Source: UBA4363 sp002393965 (GTDB lineage Bacteria > Bacteroidota > Bacteroidia > Bacteroidales > Paludibacteraceae). Taken from it: 64,000 nt of DNA. Made by a program: the position numbers and the translations under genes. Position 1 is the first letter of the stretch; each line of letters begins with the position of its first letter. Shown here piece after piece: positions 26,337 to 35,048 of this stretch. The notes under the pieces were generated by a model. The model did no database searches, had not been told where the DNA came from, and saw only the letters and a list, made by a program, of their open reading frames with translations. The stretch is from contig CAMNLA010000016.1 of NCBI GenBank assembly GCA_946542925.1, positions 1 to 64,000 of the forward strand. Direction: 5' to 3'.

Positions 26337-26378
26337 AGAATTTAATGTGTGTTTGTTTCTGTGTGTTTCCAATAAAAA

Positions 26379-26386
26379 CAAAGATA
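26379..26386 (-). promoter_or_regulatory. -7 box of the rubredoxin gene
   Basis: The minus strand reads TATCTTTG, 42 bp before the chosen ATG at 26336. Its position rules out the upstream start codon. Confidence 0.65.
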
Positions 26387-26438
26387 GAAAAAAACAGACG
26401 CTTTCAGTGCGAAAAAGGATAAAAAAAACAGGAATCCC

Positions 26439-26467
26439 TTGTGTATCAAAAAAAAGTCATATCTTTG
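26439..26467 (+). promoter_or_regulatory. Promoter of rimP-nusA-infB
   Basis: TTG at 26439-26441 and TATCTTTG at 26460-26467 are separated by 18 bp, matching the Bacteroidota -33/-7 pattern. The leader is about 55 nt. A short inverted repeat (caggtgggcgg ... ccacctg, about 26486-26507) lies in it. Confidence 0.8.
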
Positions 26468-26528
26468 CACCCGTAAATGTTGATCAGGTGGGCGGTTGTC
26501 CACCTGATTTGTTTATAATAAGCGCTTT

Positions 26529-26993
26529 ATGTTGGATAAGGAAGAAATCCGCACGTTTGTGGAGTCGTATCTCGAGTCGTCTGATTGCTATTTGACCGGT
26601 CTCTCTATCTCAAAGGAGAACGAGATCGTAGTCGAACTGGATAATGACGAGGGGGTGGATCTGGATACTTGTGCCGCTCTTACTCGAGCCTTCCAGGAGC
26701 GATTCGACAGAGACAAGGAGGACTATTCGCTCGAGGTTGGATCCGCCGGACTGACCTCTCCTCTGAAGGTGCTCCGCCAGTACAGAAAGAATATCGGAAA
26801 CGAGTTGGACGTGCAGACAAACGACGGACGAAAACTCAAGGGAGTCCTCAAGGAGGCCGATGAGAAACAGTTCGTACTGACCATCCAGAAGAAGATGAAA
26901 CCCGAAGGAGCAAAACGACCGGTGCTCATGGATGAGAATCTGGTGTTCATGTACGAGGAGGTAAAAAACGTATGCCTGCACCTGAAGGTCTGA
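26529..26993 (+). CDS. rimP: Ribosome maturation factor RimP
   Basis: RimP helps assemble the 30S ribosomal subunit. The 154-residue protein shows the N-terminal alpha-beta domain with VELDNDEGVDLDTCAALTR, the conserved LEVGSAGLTSPLK (family LEVSSPGLDRPL), and an Sm-like C-terminal domain with LKGVLKEADEKQFVLTI. Gene order rimP-nusA-infB is conserved across bacteria and confirms the call. Confidence 0.95.
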   Translation: MLDKEEIRTFVESYLESSDCYLTGLSISKENEIVVELDNDEGVDLDTCAALTRAFQERFDRDKEDYSLEVGSAGLTSPLKVLRQYRKNIGNELDVQTNDGRKLKGVLKEADEKQFVLTIQKKMKPEGAKRPVLMDENLVFMYEEVKNVCLHLKV

Positions 26994-27051
26994 AAACGTC
27001 CGTCTCTCCCAATAGCAAAACAAATCAAGACTAAGAAATAAAACCTATAAT

Positions 27052-28338
27052 ATGGCAAAAGCAAAAACAGAAGATTCGGTCAACCTGATAGATATCTTCT
27101 CCGACTTTACAGAGGAGAAACGTATTGACCGCGCAACGCTCATCAATGTACTCGAGGAGTCAATCCGTAGCGTTATCCAGAAAATGTACGGTAGCGATGA
27201 GAACTATAATGTCGTGATCAATCCTAACAAGGGCGATTTCGAAATATGGCGCTCTCGTGTGGTGGTTCCGGATGGAGAAGTGGAGGATGAAAATCTGCAG
27301 ATTCCTCTTTCCGAAGCAAAGAAAATCGAGGATGACTACGAAGAGGGCGAGGAGGTGTCCGATAAGGTGGACTTCCTGCAGTTCGGACGACGCGCCGTCC
27401 TTACACTCCGCCAGACGCTCGCTTCGAAAATCCTCGAACTCCAGAAGGATGCGCTCTATGCTAAGTATAGCGAAATGCTCGGACAGATCGTGACTGGAGA
27501 GGTGTACCAAATATGGAAACGGGAGATTCTCCTGGTCGATGAGGATGGTAACGACATGCTCCTGCCTAAGAGTGAGCAGATCCCTAGCGATTATTATCGG
27601 AAGGGAGACCTTGTACGCGCCGTAGTAGAACGGGTAGATAATCAGAATAATAACCCGAAGATTATCCTCAGTCGCACGTCGCCGACGTTCCTACAGCGAC
27701 TCTTCGAACTCGAGGTACCTGAAATACAAGACGGACTGATTACTATCAAGAAGATTGCCCGCATCCCGGGAGAACGGGCGAAGGTGGCTGTGGAAAGTTA
27801 CGACGACCGCATCGATGCGGTCGGTGCTTGTGTCGGCATGAAGGGCTCTCGCATTCACGGTATCGTCCGCGAATTACGCAACGAGAATATCGACGTAATC
27901 AACTATTCCAACAATATCACTCTGTTTATTTCCCGAGCACTCGCTCCTGCTCATATTTCCAGCATTCGGCTCGAAGAGGATAAGAAAAAGGCAGAGGTGT
28001 TCCTTCAGCCAGATCAGGTGTCTCTGGCAATCGGTAAAGGAGGTAGCAATATCAAACTGGCAATCCAACTGACAGGATATGACCTGGATGTCTTCCGTGA
28101 ATTGGATAATCCTCAAGATGACGATATTTATCTGGACGAGTTCTCGGATGAGATCGACGGATGGATCATCGACATTCTGAAAGACCAGGGATTCTCAACT
28201 GCAAAGCAGGTGCTGGCTGCCGATCGTGACGATCTCATCGCTCGTACCGACTTGGAGGAGGAGACGATAGATGAGATATTGGGCGTCTTGAAGAAAGAGT
28301 TTGAGGATGAGAATCCGACAACGGAAACCGAGGCCTGA
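27052..28338 (+). CDS. nusA: Transcription termination/antitermination factor NusA
   Basis: NusA binds RNA polymerase and nascent RNA to control pausing and termination. The 428-residue protein has the N-terminal polymerase-binding domain (1-130), an S1 domain around 135-205 (GQIVTGEVYQIWKREILLVDE), and two KH domains with GACVGMKGSRIHGIVREL and LAIGKGGSNIKLAIQLTGYDLDV split across them. A short helical region (TAKQVLAADRDDLIARTDL) ends the protein. It lies 58 bp after rimP. Confidence 0.96.
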   Translation: MAKAKTEDSVNLIDIFSDFTEEKRIDRATLINVLEESIRSVIQKMYGSDENYNVVINPNKGDFEIWRSRVVVPDGEVEDENLQIPLSEAKKIEDDYEEGEEVSDKVDFLQFGRRAVLTLRQTLASKILELQKDALYAKYSEMLGQIVTGEVYQIWKREILLVDEDGNDMLLPKSEQIPSDYYRKGDLVRAVVERVDNQNNNPKIILSRTSPTFLQRLFELEVPEIQDGLITIKKIARIPGERAKVAVESYDDRIDAVGACVGMKGSRIHGIVRELRNENIDVINYSNNITLFISRALAPAHISSIRLEEDKKKAEVFLQPDQVSLAIGKGGSNIKLAIQLTGYDLDVFRELDNPQDDDIYLDEFSDEIDGWIIDILKDQGFSTAKQVLAADRDDLIARTDLEEETIDEILGVLKKEFEDENPTTETEA

Positions 28339-28396
28339 ATGAAGGTGGGAGGCCATTGAATTAAAAGTCCATAACAAGTTTTCAAAAACAGATTAG

Positions 28397-31105
28397 ATGC
28401 CGATAAGAATAAGCAAAGCAATGAAGGACCTGAACGTGGGTCTTGACTCGATTATCAAGTTTCTTGATAAGAAGGGAGAGAAGGTGGAATCGAACCCGAA
28501 TGTTAAACTGACCGACCATCAGTACGAACTGCTGGTGGAGGAGTTTGACCACGACAAGAAACTGAAAAGCGAGGCGGAGCAGCAGGCGCAACAGCGACGG
28601 AAGGAAAAGGAGGAAAGAAAGGAAGAGGTGGCTCCGAAGGAGGAGTTCATCCCGACCGTCCTGGACGAAGAGGATAAACCACAATTTAAGACCGTCGGAA
28701 AAATCGACCTCGACGGCGGGAAGAAACCGGCTTCTCCAAAAGAGGAACCTGAACCTCAAGAGGAAGAAATCCCCGCTCCGCAGGAGGAACCTCAACAGGA
28801 ACCCGCTCCTCAGGAACAACCGGACGAACAGGCGGTTGTTGAGGAGACGCAACCTTCGGAACAACAGAACGAGGCTCCTGCCAAGGAGGAACAATCTGAG
28901 AATGTGTTCACTTTGGGAACTCCCGTGCTGACAAACGGACCGAAGGTCGTCGGAACGATTGATTTGAACAAAATCAACGATAAGACTCGACCTGACAAGA
29001 AGTCGAAAGAAGAACGACGCAAGGAACGCGAAGAACGCAACGGTGCACGTCGAAAAAGGACAAGGATCGGACAAGAACGTATAGACCTGACTCGAACGAC
29101 AGATCTTGGAGCCAATAGCACTCAGCGACGTCAACAAGGCGGCGGGCAATTCGGTGACGCAGGACGACGTGGCAAAAAGAATCGCCACCAGGAAACTTCG
29201 ACAATTAGCGATGACGATGTACAGCGTCAGGTGAAGGAGACACTGGCTCGCCTGACCGAGAAGAAGGTGAAGGGAGCCAAGTATCGTCGCGAGCGACGCG
29301 AGGAGAATGCTGCGGAGGCTGATCGCGAAGCTAAACGTGAACAGATGGAATCAAAAACCATCAAGTTGACGGAGTTCGTGACAGCAAACGAGCTGGCTGT
29401 CATGATGGGCGTGAATGTCAATCAGGTCATCGCGACTTGTATGAATCTGGGTTTGATGGTTTCCATCAACCAGCGACTCGATGCCGAAACGATCAATATC
29501 GTCGCAGAAGAGTTTGGTTTCCAGACGGAGTTTGTTTCGGCTGAGGTCGTTCAGGCAATACAGGAGGAAGAAGACAAGGAGGAGGATCTCGTTGCCCGAC
29601 CACCAATCGTCACGGTGATGGGACATGTGGACCATGGTAAGACCTCGCTGCTCGACTATATCCGCAAGTCACACGTTATCGCTGGAGAGGCCGGCGGCAT
29701 TACACAGCATATCGGAGCCTATAACGTGACGCTCGAATCAGGACGTCAGATCACGTTCCTCGATACACCAGGTCACGAGGCTTTTACCGCTATGCGTGCC
29801 CGTGGTGCCAAGGTAACGGATATCGCTATTATTATCGTCGCAGCAGATGATAGCGTGATGCCGCAGACAAAGGAGGCTATCGCCCATGCTTCTGCAGCCG
29901 GAGTTCCAATAGTATTTGCAATCAATAAGATTGATAAGCCAGGCGCTAATCCAGATAAGATTAAGGAGGAATTGGCAGGTATGAATTACCTGGTGGAAGA
30001 ATGGGGTGGAAAGTACCAGTCTGAGGATATCTCGGCAAAACAGGGACTCCATGTAAAGGAACTGCTGGAAAAAGTCCTCTTGGAGGCTGATTTGCTCGAT
30101 CTGAAGGCAAATCCAAACCGCAAGGCGGTGGGGTCTGTCATCGAATCCTCTCTCGACAAGGGGCGTGGCTATGTCTCCACTGTCCTCGTCTCAAATGGTA
30201 CGCTCCATATCGGAGACATCGTGCTGGCAGGACCATATTTCGGTCGTGTCAAGGCAATGTTCAACGAACGAAACCAACGGATTACGGAAGCAGGTCCGTC
30301 AGAACCGGCACTCATACTGGGCTTGAACGGTGCTCCGCAGGCAGGTGATAACATCAATGTCATGGACGATGAGCACGAGGCTCGCGAAATCGCTGGTAAA
30401 CGTCTCCAGTTGCAACGAGAACAGGGACTCCGCACAACGACTCATCTGACTCTTGACGAAATCGGACGTCGTATCGCGTTGGGTAACTTCCAGGAGATGA
30501 ACCTCGTCGTGAAAGGTGACGTGGACGGATCCGTTGAGGCTTTGAAGGACTCCCTCATCAAACTATCGACTGAGGAAATCAAGGTCAATGTTATTTTGGG
30601 TGCCGTCGGCGCAATCTCAGAAAACGATGTGCAGCTTGCCGCTGCTTCCGATGCCATTATCATTGGCTTCGACGTCCGACCGACAGCAGGTGCACGTAAG
30701 ATGGCAGACCAGGAGAAGGTGGATATTCGTACCTACTCGGTCATCTATGACGCGATCGATGATGTCAAGTCGGCTATGGAAGGTATGCTTTCTCCGGAAC
30801 TCAAGGAGGAAGTGACCGGTACGGCAGAAGTACGACAGGTGTTCAAGATATCCAAAGTCGGCTCTATTGCCGGATGTTTTGTGACGGATGGAAAAATCTA
30901 CCGTACTTCTCACGTTCGTGTGATACGCGATGGTATCGTTGTCTTTACGGGCGAGTTGGGCTCTCTCAAACAATACAAGGACGACGTCAAGGACATCTCG
31001 AAAGGACAGGAGTGTGGACTGAATATCAATAACTACAATGATATAGCAGAAGGCGACATCATTGAGGCGTATGAAATCAAGGAGATTAAGCGAACGCTCG
31101 ATTAA
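28397..31105 (+). CDS. infB: Translation initiation factor IF-2
   Basis: IF-2 is the GTPase that recruits fMet-tRNA to the 30S subunit. The 902-residue protein has an IF2 N-terminal module (ISKAMKDLNVGLDSIIKFL), then a long low-complexity linker at about 55-320 rich in Glu, Pro, Gln and Lys/Arg. The G domain starts near residue 410 with GHVDHGKTSLLDYI, DTPGHEAFTAMRARG and INKIDKPGANP. Domains II-IV follow, ending with KVGSIAGCFVTDGKI. The operon ends at a terminator 30 bp later. Confidence 0.97.
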   Translation: MPIRISKAMKDLNVGLDSIIKFLDKKGEKVESNPNVKLTDHQYELLVEEFDHDKKLKSEAEQQAQQRRKEKEERKEEVAPKEEFIPTVLDEEDKPQFKTVGKIDLDGGKKPASPKEEPEPQEEEIPAPQEEPQQEPAPQEQPDEQAVVEETQPSEQQNEAPAKEEQSENVFTLGTPVLTNGPKVVGTIDLNKINDKTRPDKKSKEERRKEREERNGARRKRTRIGQERIDLTRTTDLGANSTQRRQQGGGQFGDAGRRGKKNRHQETSTISDDDVQRQVKETLARLTEKKVKGAKYRRERREENAAEADREAKREQMESKTIKLTEFVTANELAVMMGVNVNQVIATCMNLGLMVSINQRLDAETINIVAEEFGFQTEFVSAEVVQAIQEEEDKEEDLVARPPIVTVMGHVDHGKTSLLDYIRKSHVIAGEAGGITQHIGAYNVTLESGRQITFLDTPGHEAFTAMRARGAKVTDIAIIIVAADDSVMPQTKEAIAHASAAGVPIVFAINKIDKPGANPDKIKEELAGMNYLVEEWGGKYQSEDISAKQGLHVKELLEKVLLEADLLDLKANPNRKAVGSVIESSLDKGRGYVSTVLVSNGTLHIGDIVLAGPYFGRVKAMFNERNQRITEAGPSEPALILGLNGAPQAGDNINVMDDEHEAREIAGKRLQLQREQGLRTTTHLTLDEIGRRIALGNFQEMNLVVKGDVDGSVEALKDSLIKLSTEEIKVNVILGAVGAISENDVQLAAASDAIIIGFDVRPTAGARKMADQEKVDIRTYSVIYDAIDDVKSAMEGMLSPELKEEVTGTAEVRQVFKISKVGSIAGCFVTDGKIYRTSHVRVIRDGIVVFTGELGSLKQYKDDVKDISKGQECGLNINNYNDIAEGDIIEAYEIKEIKRTLD

Positions 31106-31134
31106 GACCCTTCGATTCTCTTGAGAATATACGG

Positions 31135-31172
31135 ACGACGGCTTTCTCTGAGGAAAGCCGTCGTTGTTTTTT
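31135..31172 (+). terminator. Intrinsic terminator of rimP-nusA-infB
   Basis: A perfect 12-bp stem (31135-31146 with 31153-31164), a 6-nt loop and the tract tgtttttt lie 30 bp after the infB stop, just before the convergent MmcQ-like gene. Confidence 0.92.
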
Positions 31173-31180
31173 CTGTTGTT

Positions 31181-31552
31181 TTATCTTACGCAGTCAATTG
31201 ATCCTTTTTCGTATTTCTCACGCAATCGACGTGGCAGGTGGCTACGGACAAGATGGTAGGATGTTTGGATGAGACGACGGACGGTATCGTCGTCCATGTG
31301 GTCCAGATAGAGGTCATTCCAATGACGCTTGTTCAGATGATAGGCGGGACGGATGAATGAGGTTTCTTCCCGCAGGCGGTCTCCTTCTTCGGGAGGAAGT
31401 TTTACGGCACACGTGGGTTCAGGAGACGAAAGCCAGATATGAAGGAATATTTTGCCTTCAATACGGAAGATAACCCAATCGGGCCCGTAAGGCATGTCCT
31501 CTGTCGCACCTTGCTGAGACAGGGCGTAGGTTCTTACTTCTTCTATATTCAT
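31181..31552 (-). CDS. MmcQ/YjbR family protein
   Basis: This 123-residue protein belongs to the MmcQ/YjbR family, small proteins with a CyaY-like fold and a suspected DNA-binding role. Visible family features are MNIEEVRTYALSQQGATEDMPYG, the VIFRIEGKIFLHIWL strand, and the ending HLNKRHWNDLYLD. No catalytic residues are known. It lies 13 bp after the GNAT gene and is the last gene of a five-gene minus-strand block. Confidence 0.88.
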   Translation of the reverse strand: MNIEEVRTYALSQQGATEDMPYGPDWVIFRIEGKIFLHIWLSSPEPTCAVKLPPEEGDRLREETSFIRPAYHLNKRHWNDLYLDHMDDDTVRRLIQTSYHLVRSHLPRRLREKYEKGSIDCVR

Positions 31553-31565
31553 GGTTCTATGCTCT

Positions 31566-32264
31566 TTAGGTATCCATTAGCAAGTTTCCCGCCGCACACT
31601 CTATCAAGGCGAAGTCTCTCTCCTCAGCACACAGACAAAGGGCCATTCCATGCGAAACCTTTTCCCCTCTGTATTGGCGTGTGCTGGAGGAGTCGTGGAG
31701 CGTAAGAAAGGCGGTCCCTTCCTGCTGCAGGTTCTCTACGACCGTAAGGTAATGGTTTTCCGTCACTGTCAGGCAGTTTTCGTTATTCCGCTTTTCTTCT
31801 TCCAGGTAGGTCTCATAGGAAGTGCCACAAGTCAAGGAACGGCACGCCCTTTCAGTGACGAAGAGAGCAGGACGGAATCCCAATCGTTCGTAGTAGGGAC
31901 GCAATGAATCCGTCGATGGAACCAATAACGCAAAGTCCCTGCCTTGTTTCTGTTCTTCTGTCAGGACCTGACGAATCAGCGATGTCCCATATCCGCGTTG
32001 CCGAAGACTTTCCCGTGTCATCAGACCGAAGAAGTATCCAACGTGGAAAGTTTTCTTCGGGGTGTGCAAATGCAAGGGAATTACGTGAACAAAGGAGGTA
32101 ATCCGCTCTTCCTTTGTTCGTAGCACATAGCAGTGCTTCTCGTCATACAGATGAGAAAAGTAAGGCCGTAAGAAAGCATCGTCGTCATGGAACGTCAACC
32201 GCCATAGCCGTTCGATCTCCGTCCGTTCTTCGTATGCTGGGTGTTCAATGACCATCTGTTTCAC
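31566..32264 (-). CDS. GNAT family N-acetyltransferase
   Basis: This 232-residue protein has the acetyl-CoA binding signature of GNAT enzymes: GYFFGLMTRESLRQRGYGTSLIRQVL with the R-x-x-G-x-G core. It continues with YYERLGFRPALFV. It resembles the longer Eis-like or two-module GNATs, as the segment after residue 160 looks like a second small domain. The substrate is unknown. Its start overlaps the 3' end of obgE by 20 bp, so the two are translationally coupled. Confidence 0.85.
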   Translation of the reverse strand: MKQMVIEHPAYEERTEIERLWRLTFHDDDAFLRPYFSHLYDEKHCYVLRTKEERITSFVHVIPLHLHTPKKTFHVGYFFGLMTRESLRQRGYGTSLIRQVLTEEQKQGRDFALLVPSTDSLRPYYERLGFRPALFVTERACRSLTCGTSYETYLEEEKRNNENCLTVTENHYLTVVENLQQEGTAFLTLHDSSSTRQYRGEKVSHGMALCLCAEERDFALIECAAGNLLMDT

Positions 32265-33477
32265 TTTCTTCCTCGTCCATGTCCTCTGCTGCGAAGTCTT
32301 TGTAGATGCCAGGATGCAGCTCTGTATCGGATAGACCTTTGAAGAATCCTTTTTGTATGATGAATTCCGTTTCGATCGCTTCCTCTTTCTCCGCTTCCGC
32401 TTTTACTTTCGGCTGTGGCGCCTCCTTAATCTCAATCGGAGCATGGGAAATTTGTGTCTTGATACGATTCGAGTCGAGGTTGATTTCTTTCCACAACGCA
32501 TCTTTCAGCGCATCCAGATTCTGATGGGCAACGGAGGAGATATACAGAATGGACAGTCCATGGGGCATGGTCTTCTCCAGCTCCTCTTTCAGTTCGGCTT
32601 GCAACTCGTCGTCAAGAAGGTCACATTTGCTGATGGCTAGTATTCGGTGTTTGTCAACAAGTTCAGGGTTATATTGCGTCAACTCATTCAGTAGCACATC
32701 GTATTCTTTGCGGATGTCATCCGAGTCGGCAGGTATCATGAACAGCAGGATGGCATTCCGTTCAATGTGACGCAGAAATCGCAGTCCCAATCCCTTTCCC
32801 TCATGTGCTCCTTCTATGATGCCGGGGATGTCAGCCATGCAGAACGATCGGTTGTTACGGTAAGAGACAATGCCCAGATTCGGAATCAACGTAGTGAAAG
32901 GATAGTTGGCTATTTCAGGCTTTGCTGCGGAAACAGCGGATAGCAGGGTGGACTTTCCCGCATTCGGAAAACCGACCAACCCAACGTCTGCCAAGACTTT
33001 CAGTTCCAGTATGACGTTTCGCTCCAGAGACGGCTCCCCAGGTTGAGCAAAATGTGGGGCTTGGCGAGTCGGTGTCTTGAAGTGCCAGTTCCCTTGTCCT
33101 CCACGACCACCTTTCAGCAGGATTACTTCCTGTTTGTCTTCTGTAAGCTCGCAGAGAAATTCGCCTGTATCACCGTCATACGCAACGGTCCCGACGGGTA
33201 CATCAATGTATTTATCCTCACCGTCTGCACCGAAGGAACGGGAATGACCTCCACTCCCTCCGTGTCCTGCAAAGACGTGACGGGCATATTTTAAGTGAAT
33301 GAGTGTCCATAGGTTCTTGTCCGCGCGCAGGATGATATGACCTCCACGTCCTCCGTCTCCTCCGTCAGGACCTCCCTTCGGCAGATATTTGCCACGTAGG
33401 AAATGCGTGGAACCAGCGCCACCCTTACCCGAGCGGCAGAAGATCTTGACGTAATCAACAAAGTTGGATGATGGCAT
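32245..33477 (-). CDS. obgE: GTPase ObgE/CgtA
   Basis: Obg is an essential GTPase in 50S ribosome assembly and stress signalling. The 410-residue protein has the glycine-rich Obg fold (residues 1-160, GPDGGDGGRGGHIILRAD), then the G domain with GFPNAGKSTL and DIPGIIEGAHEGKGLG, and SKCDLLDD as G4. The last 60 residues are an acidic tail ending in a Glu/Asp-rich stretch. It lies 62 bp downstream of the protease gene. Confidence 0.96.
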   Translation of the reverse strand: MPSSNFVDYVKIFCRSGKGGAGSTHFLRGKYLPKGGPDGGDGGRGGHIILRADKNLWTLIHLKYARHVFAGHGGSGGHSRSFGADGEDKYIDVPVGTVAYDGDTGEFLCELTEDKQEVILLKGGRGGQGNWHFKTPTRQAPHFAQPGEPSLERNVILELKVLADVGLVGFPNAGKSTLLSAVSAAKPEIANYPFTTLIPNLGIVSYRNNRSFCMADIPGIIEGAHEGKGLGLRFLRHIERNAILLFMIPADSDDIRKEYDVLLNELTQYNPELVDKHRILAISKCDLLDDELQAELKEELEKTMPHGLSILYISSVAHQNLDALKDALWKEINLDSNRIKTQISHAPIEIKEAPQPKVKAEAEKEEAIETEFIIQKGFFKGLSDTELHPGIYKDFAAEDMDEEESETDGH

Positions 33478-33539
33478 AATGGTATCTGTTTGTGACGAGG
33501 ATTTGGATGGATGGTTTGTAAGGGGCTACTCTTTACCTC

Positions 33540-35033
33540 TTATGGGACAAGGATGCGGATGGCATTCGTCGGTGTGACGATGATATATACTCCGCTCTGT
33601 GGCACCGTGATGTGTGCAGGAAGAGTACGAAGTGTTTCAATCGGTTGGCCGGCGATGTTAAAGATGCGAATCGGCAGCAGGGAGGTTTCGCCAGGGATAG
33701 CGCTCTCGATGTTCAGGTTTCTGTTGCCCGACGACCAGATGTGCAATGGAGTTCCCTTGTCGCTTTCTATCTCAGTCTCTTCGGTTGTCTGTTGCTTGAA
33801 GGCATAGAGTTTCTGACACAGGTTCCGCTGGCGTGCCGAAGTCGGGAATTCGTATAGTTTGCCAGTGTCTGTGAAGAGGTACTGCTTCCCGGATGGAGTG
33901 GAGGACGGACGCAGACGCTTGGCGATGTCTTCGGTCGCTATGGAGACGGTGATGTTTTTCCCGATGTATTGTAGCACGTTCACGGCAAAGTCTCCTCCGG
34001 CAGTCAGGTCTGCCTCTATTGGTATCAGATGGAATCCTGGCAACGCAAGCAGCGTGTCTTTCTTGGCAAGTGGGGTCACTCCGTTCAGTTCTCCAAGGGT
34101 ACTTCCGGGAATGATTTCGATTTCTATGTGTGTATGGGCCATGCGTGTGTCCACTCCGACGTAGCCAGATTCCAGGTCTTCTCCGTCCGGACTGGTGAAG
34201 AATGTGACGGAGTAGAGTGAGTCCACACCGGCAGAGAGGTAGTTCGTCGCATTTAGGTCGTTGTATTGGAAGACGGTGTCGGCTACCGCTTGTCTTGTCG
34301 CACTGAAGACGGTGGCCTGCTCTCCGATGAAAGCGGATTCATACGAAAGCCACGCACAGCCTCTGTCTCCCCATCCAGGACCGTTGGAGTTCTGAACGAG
34401 CCACGCTCCTGGCGAGGAAGGCCGATAGGCTGGGTTATCGTCAAAGAGATCGAAGTCGTCATCATAGCCGATGATGACGACGGCATGGTTGGCTGTGATG
34501 GAGTAGGATTCCGCATCGGAGGCAGAGAGATAGGAGGAGTTCCGGTCACTGTTGTAGTATCCTAATAGTCCGCCTCTCAACTGGTTGGTACAGGCAGCAC
34601 TGAATACCGCTCCGTATTTATGGATGGCCCATTTGATGGAGTCTGTCTTGTTGGGAATGAGCAACATCTCATTCAGGTCACAGACGTGTTTCGTCTCGTC
34701 GTTCGCCATGACAGGACCGTCTCCGCGTGAGAAGTAGGAGATGGCATAGAACTGGTTGCCCTTTTCTGTGGTTTCTTTTGTTTTGTAGAGGTTGTTGTCC
34801 ACCATGTGGCGCACCGAGAGGGAATCGTGGGCGATGCCGCGATAGGCAAGCGACGCTTCGGCTGCCACTGTTGCGGCGTATGCCCAGCAGGTCATGTCTG
34901 TGAAGTCCTGTGTGCGGGCTCCGTACAGGTCAATGGAGTCACGAAGGTCAAATTTTCGAGGCAGCGTTTCTGTCTCTGCAAGAACCGGAAGAACCGTCAA
35001 TACGGCAAGAAGTAAGGTAAAAAAAGATTTCAT
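33540..35033 (-). CDS. Secreted papain-like (C1) protease with sorting tail
   Basis: This 497-residue protein has a signal peptide (residues 1-19) and a C1-type cysteine protease domain. The triad is Cys49 in DMTCWAYAATVAAEA, His183 in ITANHAVVIIGYDDD and Asn215 in WLVQNSNGPGWGDRG, with the oxyanion Gln42 seven residues before the cysteine. No propeptide of papain type precedes it. The last 75 residues (NIAGQPIETLRTLPAHITV, then SGVYIIV) look like a type A sorting domain of type IX secretion, so it is likely surface-attached or released. It starts 15 bp after the pgpH-like gene, an unexpected operon partner. Confidence 0.88.
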   Translation of the reverse strand: MKSFFTLLLAVLTVLPVLAETETLPRKFDLRDSIDLYGARTQDFTDMTCWAYAATVAAEASLAYRGIAHDSLSVRHMVDNNLYKTKETTEKGNQFYAISYFSRGDGPVMANDETKHVCDLNEMLLIPNKTDSIKWAIHKYGAVFSAACTNQLRGGLLGYYNSDRNSSYLSASDAESYSITANHAVVIIGYDDDFDLFDDNPAYRPSSPGAWLVQNSNGPGWGDRGCAWLSYESAFIGEQATVFSATRQAVADTVFQYNDLNATNYLSAGVDSLYSVTFFTSPDGEDLESGYVGVDTRMAHTHIEIEIIPGSTLGELNGVTPLAKKDTLLALPGFHLIPIEADLTAGGDFAVNVLQYIGKNITVSIATEDIAKRLRPSSTPSGKQYLFTDTGKLYEFPTSARQRNLCQKLYAFKQQTTEETEIESDKGTPLHIWSSGNRNLNIESAIPGETSLLPIRIFNIAGQPIETLRTLPAHITVPQSGVYIIVTPTNAIRILVP

Positions 35034-35048
35034 TTTCGTATGGATGGG

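Noticed and set aside
28382..29188. 268-codon frame opposite infB
   Set aside because: It is antisense to the low-complexity linker of IF-2 and consists of Leu/Phe/Arg runs expected from that bias.
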